Assembly: GCA_943736015.1 (NCBI GenBank)
Contig: OX031059.1
Location: 46,635,159 to 46,699,158, forward strand
Source: Tridacna crocea
Lineage: Eukaryota > Mollusca > Bivalvia > Cardiida > Cardiidae
Reading direction: 5' to 3'
DNA length: 64,000 bases
Shown here: piece by piece, positions 54,458 through 64,000 of the stretch
Layout: each line of letters begins with the position of its first letter
How positions within the stretch are numbered: position 1 is the stretch's first letter
Position numbers and translations under genes: made by a program
Notes under the pieces: model-generated
Database searches by the model: none
Seen by the model: the letters and a program-made list of their open reading frames with translations, nothing else
Told to the model about the DNA's origin: nothing

Positions 54458-54532
54458 CTGAAATGTAAGTTATGGTGTTACAAATCTAACAAGAGCACTG
54501 CCTGCAGTTACCAACACCTGGCTGCAAGGGCT

Positions 54533-54762
54533 TTAAGTGAAAAATTTTATCCATTTACGAAATTTTAGACTTCTCCAAATTGTAAGCATTAATTTTGCAT
54601 ATGACAGTGTCAATTGGCACATATTTTTCTCTGATAGGGTAGAAAACACTGTGGTAAAAGGAGAAAATGCTGGTTACCAGCATTTTCTCCTTTTCCCACA
54701 ATGTTTGCAAAGCCTTCTCTTTCAGGGGTGTTAAAAGTCGTTATTGTGTGGTAAAGGGTTAA
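54533..54762 (-). mobile_element. TTAA-A element, left end decayed
   Basis: TTTTATCCATTTACG...GTGTGGTAAAGGGTTAA, perfect stem. It lies 75 bp from the exon 1 acceptor. Confidence 0.82.
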
Positions 54763-55016
54763 GTCCCAATAGGGACATAACTGTGTTAAAAATATTTTGA
54801 GGGTTACCAGACCCCATTTCGTATGCCCTCTTGAGTTAGAAGCAAGTATCTTCAGTAACAATAAAAATACTACAAAATTTCGAAGTTTATGCACCACAAT
54901 GACACAGATGAGGATGCCAGGCCTATCACGATACCTTGACATTTTCTTCAAAACAGCCAAGCCATATTCTTCAAAAGAAAACAGCCAAGCTGAAAGTTTG
55001 TACAATCAAACCTGTA

Positions 55017-55245
55017 TTAACCCATTACCACTCAATCCCTACTTTTGACGCCCCTGAGAAAGAAGCCTTTTGAAAACACTGTGGGAAAAGGAGAAAATGC
55101 TGGTAACCAGCATTTTCTCCTTTTCCCACAGTGTTTTCTACCCTTCCCAGGACAAATTTCTATTTTTCAGTCACCTTTATTTTGTCTTCTGCAAATGCTT
55201 TCAATTTGGACCAGTCCAAAATTTTCTTGTGTGGTAATGAGTTAA
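55017..55245 (+). mobile_element. TTAA-A element, intact, ATTACC variant
   Basis: TTAACCCATTACCACTC...GTGTGGTAATGAGTTAA. Confidence 0.9.
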
Positions 55246-55580
55246 ATAAGCATACAAGGGACAACTAAAATGTGCTTGTTTTAGACAGGTGCTTGCTTAG
55301 TAGAGGTACATTTTTAATAATTTGCTGTCCCTGGGATCTCAGTGAGACGTTTGCCTTATACAGGCTGGTTGCTGAGTAGATGTGGCCGCTACAACATGTT
55401 TCAGAGTACTTTCTTTTACATTTCAGAAAATGATTGTGGCAAAAACTCTCCTAATTTCAAGAGTCACATGCACAACTACACATCATAGAGATTGGATGTG
55501 GTAAGTTTGAATTTATTCCAATGGAAACTGTAGGAGGACTTGTGGACACAAGAAATTACAGACGGACAGACAGGCTTCGG
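55246..55580. other. Intron stretch ending in a GACGGACAGACAGG motif
   Basis: No gene. The GACGGACAGACAGG at 55561 recalls the microsatellite before a rolling-circle 3' end, but no hairpin with CTAA follows. Confidence 0.35.
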
Positions 55581-55584
55581 GACG

Positions 55585-55641
55585 TTCGGCGATGCCGAAA
55601 GTCGTTTCGGCGATGCCGAAATCAGTTTCGGCATCGCCGAA
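55585..55641. repeat. Three TTCGGC-GCCGAA palindromes on a 21-bp pitch
   Basis: TTCGGCGATGCCGAA at 55585 and 55606 and the inverse TTCGGCATCGCCGAA at 55627. All are 15-mers, exactly 21 bp apart, in otherwise AT-rich sequence. Confidence 0.85.
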
Positions 55642-55649
55642 ATGTGTAT

Positions 55650-56220
55650 TTACACTTGACACCCTTTATCAGATTACCATTATCTCAGTGTTAACTTGCA
55701 TAAATTTGACATATTAAGTAATTTTATGAATAAGTAAGCTGCATTTTCATCCGTTCGTCTGTGTCTATCCGTCCAGCAGCAGCTGTCTGACTGTCAGTCT
55801 GACCGTCGGTCAACTTTTTATCACCACGTATATGAGTGAATCATTCAATATTTAGCGTTTTGATGCAGTTTCTATGCATAGATGTTTGTTTTCAATTCCC
55901 ATTATTATTCATATGCCTGTTTACCTCTTTACCAGATTTAAAGTCCGACCAGCGTAATAAGCCAATGCTCGGCACGGCCTTGGTATCGCCGAGCGGCTCC
56001 TCGGAAGTCTAGCTAGTCCTGTTCTTATGAATTCCGTGCTTAGTACGGATTTTCTGCATTTTCGCTCCTAGAATGTGCTTTGGACTGCGAGCAGTCTATT
56101 TAGCCATTACCTGTCGTGGCCTTGGTCTCGCCGCATGGCTCCTTTTGAGCTTCGAAGGGCCGAACTTGGTCCATTATCTATATTCTAATTAAAGGTTCGG
56201 TTAGCTTTTTAAGCGGAATT
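55650..56220. other. Non-coding, GC-shifted stretch
   Basis: Contains a pair of related phrases: CACGGCCTTGGTATCGCCGAGCGGCTCC near 55973 and CGTGGCCTTGGTCTCGCCGCATGGCTCC near 56114, about 140 bp apart. No open frame. Confidence 0.45.
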
Positions 56221-56690
56221 TTGCCAAGTTTGGTATTGCAAATTTTGGGTTCGAACTTAATCTAATTTTCTACACTTAAAGTTAGAACGAAAGGCAATGT
56301 TAGCTTAGTTCGAAGTTACGTTTCTTTTTTTCTGTTGTTCCAGTCACAGGAGCAAAACCCAAACTAGCCTATTCACCAGAAATTTGCCAAGATTGGTACT
56401 GCATGAATTGGATTCGAACTTAGTCTATTGTTCTACACTTAAAGTGAAAAAAAAAGACAAACTTAGTTTTTCCCTGGTGTTCAAATTTAAGCAGCCTACA
56501 CACCGGACTTTTGCTAAGATTGGTACAACAGACTTTGGTTCAAACTTAGTCTATTTTTCGACACTTAAAGAGAGAATAAAAGTCAAGCTGAGCCTATTTA
56601 CCGATTTTTTGCCAAGATAGGTACTGCGGACTTGGGTTTGAACTTAGTCTTTTTTGTACACTTTATGGAAGAACAAAAGTCGAGCTTTTA
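56221..56690 (+). repeat. Degenerate tandem repeat, four copies
   Basis: TTGCCAAG.TTGGTA...TTCGAACTTAGTCTA...ACACTTAAAG starts at 56221, 56383, 56511 and 56609. The copies get shorter (162, 128 and 98 bp steps). Confidence 0.7.
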
Positions 56691-57749
56691 TTAGCAATCA
56701 AAAATTGTATTGACCTCTAAAATGGGAAATACGACCCGGCCGAGCCGTTGCAAGTTTAGCCTTTGCTCGCTGGCTCGGGTCTTAAGCCAGACACAAGTAT
56801 TAAACACCAATTTCAAGAAAATAATTTTACCTTCAGGTATATATACATTTCTTGTGGCTTTGGCAAATGATCTTTTCTTTCCAATTACCCATTTCCCTTG
56901 CATAATTGGCTTAATATCTCTAATTAATCTACATTTTGATACAAAATGTAAACTTTTAACCCAAGAATTAAGAGAGTTATCGGTGGTTGAAGGAGGACCG
57001 ATTGTTTGGAATTTTTGCAAATAGTAAATTCGAATTCGTGGCCGCTAATTGTTGCGCATTTTCCCACTTTACACGACTATCAGTATTCAGATATCAAAAA
57101 GCTTTATTTTATTTTCAATGGTGAATATTTAGGTACATTTTGATGTAAAAATGTAATCCTTAACCCAACAGAGATTATGACTCCAAAGAGTTAGGTTCAT
57201 GAACAAGTGATGAAAACTCCAAAGAATTTATGTACATGTCAATTTTTTCTACTTTTTCCGTGCTATTTTCTATCAATGCTCAGAAATTTTGACAATGTTT
57301 CAAACAGGCTTCCTAGGCTACAATCTGGTATTTAAAACATAGAGATCGGTCCAAAACTAAGGACAGGAAATAACGTTAAAGGTTTCTGAAAAACAAGATC
57401 GGACAAGATTGGTACTTCAGAAATTAGACCTGGCAGGAAATAGGGATTAGCAAAGGAATGCAATCAAATTACGAGGTGCAAAAAAAAAACAGGTAATGTC
57501 GGCGACTCCGCTGAAGGTGTGATAAATTTACAACATCTGGCAAGTATTGACAAACTTTAAGCCGGGAGAGGATTGAAAAAATGGACAAATAAGCCATTTT
57601 CAATAACAATATTTTATAAATAAAAAAAAGTCCAGGGCAATAAATGTCTTGAACCTAGGCAATTACAATATCATTGAAATTGGTAATCTTGTGACATCCG
57701 TTTTTCGTTCATTTGCTCCGTTATTTTAAAGTTACCATGTTTCTCTATT
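56691..57749. other. Non-coding stretch with overlapping uninformative frames
   Basis: About 100-codon frames exist on both strands at 56691-57024, but neither has a motif I recognise. The remainder is AT-rich. Confidence 0.3.
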
Positions 57750-58329
57750 TTCTGCTGATCTCAATCTTGTCAATTACAAGACTTGATAATTTATAGCTAT
57801 ATAGGTTGGAATATTATTTTGGATTAAGAATTCATCTTTTATCCTTTTGTAAGGCTGACGATAAATCTGGTTATTCATATTCATGAACTGAGATCAGATT
57901 AGAAGAATTATGTCGGGAGGAAGGTTTGATTGCGAATTTAGTCACTGCTCACAATGTAAAGACCGGATCAAAACAAAAAAACATACGAGAACGATGCGAT
58001 ATGCCTTGGCTTTCGTTAACAATGACTTTCATTTTTATATCTAAAAAAACGATTTAGGGGAATGAAATCAGTGCGGCAGGTGGAAATAATTCTGCAATAA
58101 TTTAGGCTAAATGAGCGGCGGTTTTACAAATCTATGCTGATCCCAATCTTCTCAATAACAAGACTTGATAAATTATAGCTATATAATTTTAAATAATATT
58201 TTGGATTAAGAATTCGTCTTTTCTTCTTTTGTAAATTTGCTGATCAATCCGATTATTCGTATTCATGGACTGTGATCAGAACAGAATAATTATATCGGAA
58301 GGAGCTACGCTCGCCAGTTTGATCATTGC
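57750..58329 (+). repeat. Diverged first copies of the tandem-duplication block
   Basis: TGCTGATCTCAATCTTGTCAA (57750) and TGCTGATCCCAATCTTCTCAA (58135) each start a segment with AAGACTTGATAA.TTATAGCTATAT and ...CACAATGT.AAGAC..GATCA. Diverged and shorter than the later copies. Confidence 0.6.
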
Positions 58330-59310
58330 TCACAATGTCAAGACTAGATCAGAATAAAAAACAAACGAAAACGATGCAAAAATGCTTGACTTTCGTTACT
58401 GATAAATTTCATTTCAGAATCTCAAAAAATGAAAGAATGCGGGGTAGAAAATCAGTGTAGCTGGTGGAAAAAAGGTATAAAATAAGTTTGACTTAATGCA
58501 GCGCTCCTTCACATCTAAGGCATACATAGCGAAATGCAAAGGTATTTATTCGCAAAAATCATTGCTAGAACGTCGGAATAGAGAAGCATTGATTAGACAG
58601 GCTGATCATCAATTAACACTGACCCAGACATAAAAAATGTGTTGTTCGCATCAATTACACGTATCGATTACATCGATTATCGGGGTAGAAAACACGCTTT
58701 CTCCGTGTTTCAAAAGAAGACAAGCGCATTTTCCAAAACGCTATTAATGGAAAAATAGTCGTTTGATTTCTTTGAGAATTTCAAGACCGATCGAAATATA
58801 TGTGCATATGAGGCTTGCGAAAAATGAAATAATGCCGACATAATACTTGGTCGCAAGCACTATTTGAAAAAACGTTTAAATCTGAACTGGGCTAAACGTA
58901 AAATTAAAGCGTCTTAAGTCCTAACCCATTGCTGTCTATATGTAAAGGACTTTTTTAAGCTTATAGAATTCCTGTATGCTGATCTCTGCTGATCCTAATC
59001 TTCTCAATGGAGAAATTCATTCATTTATACTTATATAGAAAACCGATGTCCATGACAGCGAAATACATAAAAAATAATATTAGCAAGTGTAGATTAGATT
59101 CCGACTTTAGTTTTTTATGCAGCTGTCACAATGTTTTCTTGTCCATTTTTTTTGCTGTTACAGACTGAGAATAAATTTTTGACCGAAAAAAAAAAACGGG
59201 TTTTCTTCCAGTGTGAGACTAGCCATATAACGGATTATGCAGGTTGATAGACTGAGGTCAGAAAGAGCTTAATAATGTCAGGAAGGGGGTATGCTTGCAA
59301 AAAAGGTCGT
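58330..59310 (+). repeat. ~981-bp tandem duplication, copy I
   Basis: Landmarks GCGCTCCTTCACATCTAAGG (58501), ATCGATTACATCGATTATCGGGG (58667) and GATCTCTGCTGATCCTAATC (58981) all recur about 981 bp to the right. From 58500 to 59090 the two copies are nearly identical. No protein is recognised in it. Confidence 0.85.
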
Positions 59311-60290
59311 TGCTCGTTGTATAGCTTGGATTAGAATGAAAAATCATACGAGAACGATGCAAAAAGGTTCGGCTTGCGTTACGATAGATTTCATTTCAGA
59401 ATCTCAAAAAATAAAAGAATACAGGGTAGAAAATCAGTGTGGCAGGTGGAAAAAAGTATAAAATTAATTATACTTAATGCAGCGCTCCTTCACATCTAAG
59501 GAATACATAGCGAAATGCAAAGGTATTTATTCGCAAAAATCATTGCTAGAACATCGGAATAGAGAAGCATTGATTAGACAGGCTGATCATTAATTAACAC
59601 TGACCCAGACATAAAAAAATGTGTTGTTCGCATCAATTACACGTATCGATTACATCGATTATCGGGGTAGAAAACACGCTTTCTCCGTGTTTCAAAAGAA
59701 GACAAGCGCATTTTCCAAAACGCTATAAATGGAAAAATAGTTGTTTGATTCCTTTGAGAATTTCAGGACCGATTGAAATATATGTGCACATGAGGCTTGC
59801 GAAAAATGAAATAATGCCGACATAATACTTGGTCGCAAGCACTATTTGAAAAAACGTTTAAATCTGAACTGGGCTAAACGTAAAATTAAAGCGTCTTAAG
59901 TCCTAACCCATTGCTGTCTATATGTAAAGGACTTTTTTAAGCTTATAGAATTCCTGTATGCTGATCTCTGCTGATCCTAATCTTCTCAATGGAGAAATTC
60001 ATTCATTTATATTTATATAGAAAACCGATGTCCATGACAGCGAAATACATAAAAATTGATATTGACAGGTGTAGAAAAGGGGGTCGTAGAAAAGACCCCG
60101 ACTTAAATTTTTGGCAACCGGCACAATGTTTTTGTCTTTTTTTTTTCTGTAGCAGGCTGAAAATATATCTTTGGCCGGGAAAACGGGTTTTCTTCCAGTG
60201 TGAGACTAGCCGTATAACGGATTATGCAGGTTGATAGACTGAGATCAGAAAGAGCTTAATAATGTCAGGAAGGGGGTATATATGCTTGCA
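59311..60290 (+). repeat. ~981-bp tandem duplication, copy II
   Basis: The same landmarks are at 59482, 59648 and 59963. A short frame (59619-59825) exists only because of the repeat and is also broken in copy I. Confidence 0.85.
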
Positions 60291-60600
60291 AAATTAGTCA
60301 TTGCTCGCAATGTACAGCTTGGATCAGAATGAAAATCATACGAGAGCAATGCAAAAAGGTTCGGCTTTCGTTCCTTATAGAGAATCTCAAAAAATGATAT
60401 ACTAGTAATACGGGGGAGAAAATCAGTGTGGCAGGTGGAAAAAGTGTAAAATAAGTTAGACTTAATGCAGCGATACTTTTTATCTTATGAATACAGAACG
60501 ATATGCAAAGGTATTTATACGCAAAAATCATTGCAAGAACGATAGTGTATGGCAGGTTTTTTATTTAATTTGTTGCATTATTAATTTATCCACTTGGAAA
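60291..60600 (+). repeat. Partial third copy of the ~981-bp duplication
   Basis: Continues through GAAAATCAGTGTGGCAGGTGG and CTTAATGCAGCG, then is cut by the TTAA-A element at 60601. Confidence 0.7.
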
Positions 60601-60821
60601 TACCAAACAATCCCTAGTTTTTTTACGACCCTGAGATTGAAGCCTTTTGAAAACACTGTAGGAAAAGGAGAAAATGCTGGTAACCAGCATTTTTCTCGTT
60701 ATCCCACAATGTTTTCTACCCTGCTGGAAAAATTTCTTAATTTGAGTTATGCTTATTTTGTCGTCTGCAAGTGCTTTCAGTTTGGACCAGTGTAAGATTT
60801 TGTTGTTTGGTAAAGGGTTAA
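60601..60821 (+). mobile_element. TTAA-A element, left end truncated
   Basis: Begins at TACCAAACAATCCC without TTAACCC; right end TTTGGTAAAGGGTTAA. It interrupts the tandem-duplication region. Confidence 0.82.
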
Positions 60822-61027
60822 AAGTTAGGGAAAGAATTAAACCACGTGGCAAATAAACTGCAAAAAGTTTGTTTTTTTCCTCAGTGTTAATAACTCAGTA
60901 TCGAGGAAGTCTCTTGGCCATTTTTTTAAAACTTGACTCTTAAATTTATTCAGCACAAAATTACAAATTTTCCTAGTTGATAAAAGCAATAGCAAACAAA
61001 TGGATAGAGAAATGCGTGGAAAAATTG
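60822..61027. other. Spacer, nothing recognised
   Basis: AT-rich sequence between two TTAA elements. Confidence 0.35.
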
Positions 61028-61126
61028 AATCATTCCCAAACGACAAATCATTTAGACTCTTCAAAACTGAAAGACTTTGCAGACAACATTTTTCAGTTTC
61101 GGGAAAATGGCTGAAAGTTCTCAAAT

Positions 61127-61164
<38 letters not shown>

Positions 61165-61273
61165 GGGAAAAGGAAAAGTGCTTGTTACAAGCAATTTCTC
61201 CCTTTCCACACACTGTTTTCAAACAGCTTGTACTGCAAACACGTAAAAACAGGGCTTGTCTGGGAAAGGGTTG
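61028..61273 (-). mobile_element. TTAA-A-like element carrying a (CA)n run
   Basis: CATTCCCAAACGACAAATC...GTCTGGGAAAGGGTTGA, TTTCCC variant. The apex is B-like (GTGCTTGTTACAAGC). A CA run occupies the left base of the stem. Confidence 0.7.
61132..61162 (+). repeat. (CA)n microsatellite
   Basis: About 15 CA units. Confidence 0.95.
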
Positions 61274-61499
61274 ATAGCATTATCAAGAAAATTTCATCTA
61301 TTGATGAATCAATTTCCCAAAAAGGCCCCAAAGAATGAATATTTTTAGCAAAGAAAAGCTATTTTCTTGTACGTTTGCAGTATATGAATGAACGAATGAA
61401 TGAATGAATGTCCTTGTTTATCATCGCTGATAATGGAAAGGAAGTAATGTCTGACTCTCTGAGAGAGAGAATACAAAAATTAATCAAATTACTGGTTAT

Positions 61500-61651
61500 G
61501 TCGTAAGCAACAGCAAATTATCGAAAACCGGCATGTTAGTCTGTCTGTTCCGGCAGAAGACAGAAGGTTTCGGCAACGCCTTGTTTTCTGTCGAGAAGGT
61601 CAGGTTCCGGACTGGTTACCTTATATTAACAGCTAAATATCGAAAAAAAAA

Positions 61652-61695
<44 letters not shown>

Positions 61696-64000
61696 TTGAT
61701 TGAAATACGCCTAATTCTCTGCACGAGGCCAGATCTGGACCAGTTCATGCAGTTCTGAAAAAAAATGCAAAATATCGAAAAAATGAGAGAGAGAGATGGG
61801 ACAACTGATTGATAGTTTTCTATCATGGAGGCCAGATACGGATTTGAAGAATTAACAAAAAATGACTGAAATATTGGTAGATCCGCGAAATCCGGTATGT
61901 TAGACTGTCTATCGGAATATTTAGGGAGTATGTTTCTGTGAGATCCTGACTGGTTATGATATAAAAAACAGCAAATTATCAAATAAAAGAAAGAAAAAAG
62001 AGAGATAGGCGGAGAATAGAAAAAAAAGAAGAAAATGGTTGAAATACTGAAGATCATCACTACCCGGTATGTTAATCTGTCTGCTCTGACAGAAGGTTTC
62101 GGCAACGCCTAGTTTTCTGTCATAAAGGACAGATCTGGACTAAAAGTATTAACAAAAGGACTAAAATATTGGTAGAACTGCGACATCCGATATTGCAGAC
62201 GGTCTGCTCCGACAGAAGGTTTCGGCAACGCCGAGTTTTCTGTCACGGAGGCCAGATACGGACTTAATATTAATAAAAAAAAACCCTGAAATATTCGTAG
62301 ATCTGCGAATCCGGTAGTATAGACTGTCTGCTCTGACAGAAGATTTCGACAACACCTAGTTTTCTGTCATGAAGGATAGATCTGAACTTAAAATATTAAC
62401 AAAAGGACTAAAATATTGGTAAATCTGCGATATCCAATACAGAAGGTTTCGGCAACGCCGAGTTTTCTGTCACGGAGGCCAGATACAAACTTAATATTAA
62501 CAAAAAAAAAACCTGAAATATTTGTAGATCTGCGAATCCGGTAGTACAAACTGTCTGCTCTGACAGAAGATTTCGGCAACGCCTAGTTTTCTGTCATGAA
62601 GGACAGATCTGGACTTAAAATATTAACAAAAGGACTAAAATATTGGTAGATCTGCGACATCCGATATTGTATACTGTCTGCTCCGACAGAAGGTTTCGGC
62701 AACGCCGAGTTTTCTGTCACGGAGGCCAGATACGGACTTAATATATATATAAAAAAAAAAACTGAAATATTCGTAGATCTGCGAATCCGGTTGTGTAGAC
62801 CGTCTGCTCTGACAGAAGATTTCGGCAACGCCTAGTTTTCTGTCATAAAGGACAGATCTGGACTTAAAATATTAACTAAAGGACTAAAGTATTGGTAGAT
62901 CTGCGACATCCGATATTGTGGACTGTCTGCTCCGACAGATGGTTTCGGCAACGCCGAGTTTTCTGTCACGGAGGCCAGATACGGACTTAATATTAATAAA
63001 AAAAAACCCTGAAATATTCGTAGATTTGCGAATGTGGTAGTATAGACTGTCTGCTCTGACAGAAGATTTCGGCAACACCTAGTTTTCTGTCATGAGGGAC
63101 AGATCTGAACTTAAAATATTAACAAAAGGACTAAAATATTGGTAGATCTGCGATATCCAATACAGAAGGTTTCGGCAACGCCGAGTTTTCTGTCACGGAG
63201 GCCAGATACAAACTTAATATTAACAAAAAAAAAAAACTGAAATATTTGTAGATCTGCAAATCCGGTAGTACAAACTGTCTGCTCTGACAGAAGATTTCGG
63301 CAACGCCTAGTTTTCTGTCATGAATGACAGATCTGGACTTGAAATATTAACTAAAGGACTAAAATATTGGTAGATCTGCGACATCCGATATTGTAGACTG
63401 TCTGCTCCGACAGAGGTTTCGGCAACGCCGAATTTTCTGTCACGAGACCAGATACTAACTTAATAATAACAAAAAGCTGAAATATTCGTAGATCTGCAAA
63501 TCCGGTAGTATAGACTGTCTGCTCTGACAGAAGATTTCGGCAACGCATAGTTTTCTGTCATGAATGACAGATCTGGACTTGAAATATTAAGAAAAGGACT
63601 AAAGTATTGGTAGATCTGCGACATCCGATATTGTAGACTGTCTGCTCCGACAGAGTTTTGGCAACGCCGAATTTTCTGTCACGGAGGCCAGATACGGACT
63701 TAATATTAACAAAAAGCTGAAATATTCGTAGATCTGCAAATCCGGTAGTATTGACTGTCTGCTCTGACAGAAGATTTCGGCAACGCCTAGTTTTCTGTCA
63801 TAAAGGACAGATCTGGACTTAAAATATTAACAAAAGGACTAAAATATTGGTAGATCTGTGACATCCGATATTGTAGACTGTCTGCTCCGACAGAAGGTTT
63901 CGGCAACGCCGAATTTTCTGTCACGGAGGCCAGATACGGACTTAATATTAACAAAAAGCTGAAATATTCGTAGATCTGCTAATCCGGTAGTATAGACTGT
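61500..64000 (+). repeat. Satellite array, ~120-bp half-unit, ~245-bp dimer, 723-bp higher-order repeat; continues past the right edge
   Basis: The key phrase TTTCGGCAACGCC with GAGTTTTCTGTCACGG or TAGTTTTCTGTCATGA alternates every ~120 bp. CGGCAACGCCG occurs at 62223, 62450, 62697, 62946, 63173, 63420, 63660 and 63901. The 227-bp steps share one ~20-bp deletion (TATCCAATACAGAAGG), so every third dimer matches and the higher-order period is 723 bp. The last steps (240, 241) leave that pattern. The first ~700 bp are diverged. All open frames here are by-products of the repeat. Confidence 0.88.
61654..61690 (+). repeat. (GA)n microsatellite
   Basis: About 18 GA units at the left margin of the satellite. 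Confidence 0.95.

Noticed and set aside
56691-57024. Frames of ~105 codons on both strands
   Set aside because: No motif recognised on either strand, no splice continuation, and overlapping sense and antisense frames of equal length in a low-stop region.
61653-63548. Series of minus-strand frames with a repeated phrase (SSVRADSLYYRIR...) that looks like a repetitive protein family
   Set aside because: They follow the satellite period exactly, have no common start or splice context, and stop at unit boundaries. They are frames opened by the repeat.
54458-64000. Further upstream UNC80 exons
   Set aside because: I scanned the minus-strand translations for the segments expected before exon 1 (for example a counterpart of NHRLALTMLIK) and found none; the region is repeats.

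Overview
The window is a piece of an AT-rich animal genome. It holds the central part of one large, intron-rich gene on the minus strand, the homologue of UNC80, and almost everything else is repeat. UNC80 is the large cytoplasmic scaffold of the NALCN sodium-leak channel complex. Several repeat types are ones I know from bivalve molluscs: rolling-circle elements of the 'pearl'/HINE type with an ACGG microsatellite and a terminal hairpin that includes GAGCAC and GTGCTC, and palindromic MITEs carrying GTGCCGTCTCGG. A bivalve is therefore the likely source; the species cannot be named from the sequence.

Gene. I placed 27 exons by protein similarity recalled from vertebrate UNC80, by splice signals (GT donor and AG acceptor in every case), and by reading-frame phase. 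They run from 54457 (5' side) down to 1213 (3' side), total 4087 nt, and join in one frame for about 1362 codons with no stop. Both ends of the gene lie outside: the first exon here starts mid-protein and the last ends in a good donor. No second host gene is supported. Introns range from about 0.4 kb to several kb, and the sequence from 54.5 kb to the right edge looks like one long intron.

Repeats. (1) A ~225-bp family, called TTAA-A here, has TTAACCC...GGGTTAA ends and a central near-perfect hairpin of about 66 nt (stem GAAAACATTGTGGGAAAAGG...). About 70 copies or remnants lie in both orientations. Related families B and C share the ends but differ in the hairpin. TTAA duplication and CCC termini fit non-autonomous piggyBac-like elements. 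Strand for A copies: '+' means the side reading CGACTTTTAACGACCCTGAG comes first, '-' means the side reading AAATTGAAAGCATTTGCAGA comes first. (2) Rolling-circle (HINE-like) elements with internal ~155-170-bp tandem units lie at 2.8-3.5, 6.1-10.1, 24.0-24.6 and 26.1-27.8 kb, with a fourth type at 43.8 kb. (3) A decayed retroelement ORF (plus strand, 4.05-5.15 kb) resembles the first ORF of DIRS-type elements. (4) A tRNA-derived SINE lies at 36.8 kb, a 256-bp element with ~60-bp inverted repeats and a perfect 9-bp duplication at 37.1 kb, a palindromic element nested in a TTAA copy at 50.2 kb, and a 732-bp long-inverted-repeat element at 52.2 kb.

Right end. From 55.5 kb the texture changes: three GC-rich palindromes on a 21-bp pitch (55.6 kb), a degenerate repeat block (56.2-56.7 kb), ~981-bp tandem duplications (57.7-60.6 kb), and a satellite from about 61.5 kb to the edge. 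The satellite has ~120-bp half-units, ~241-249-bp dimers and a 723-bp higher-order period. All of this would lie in one UNC80 intron if the gene continues to the right.
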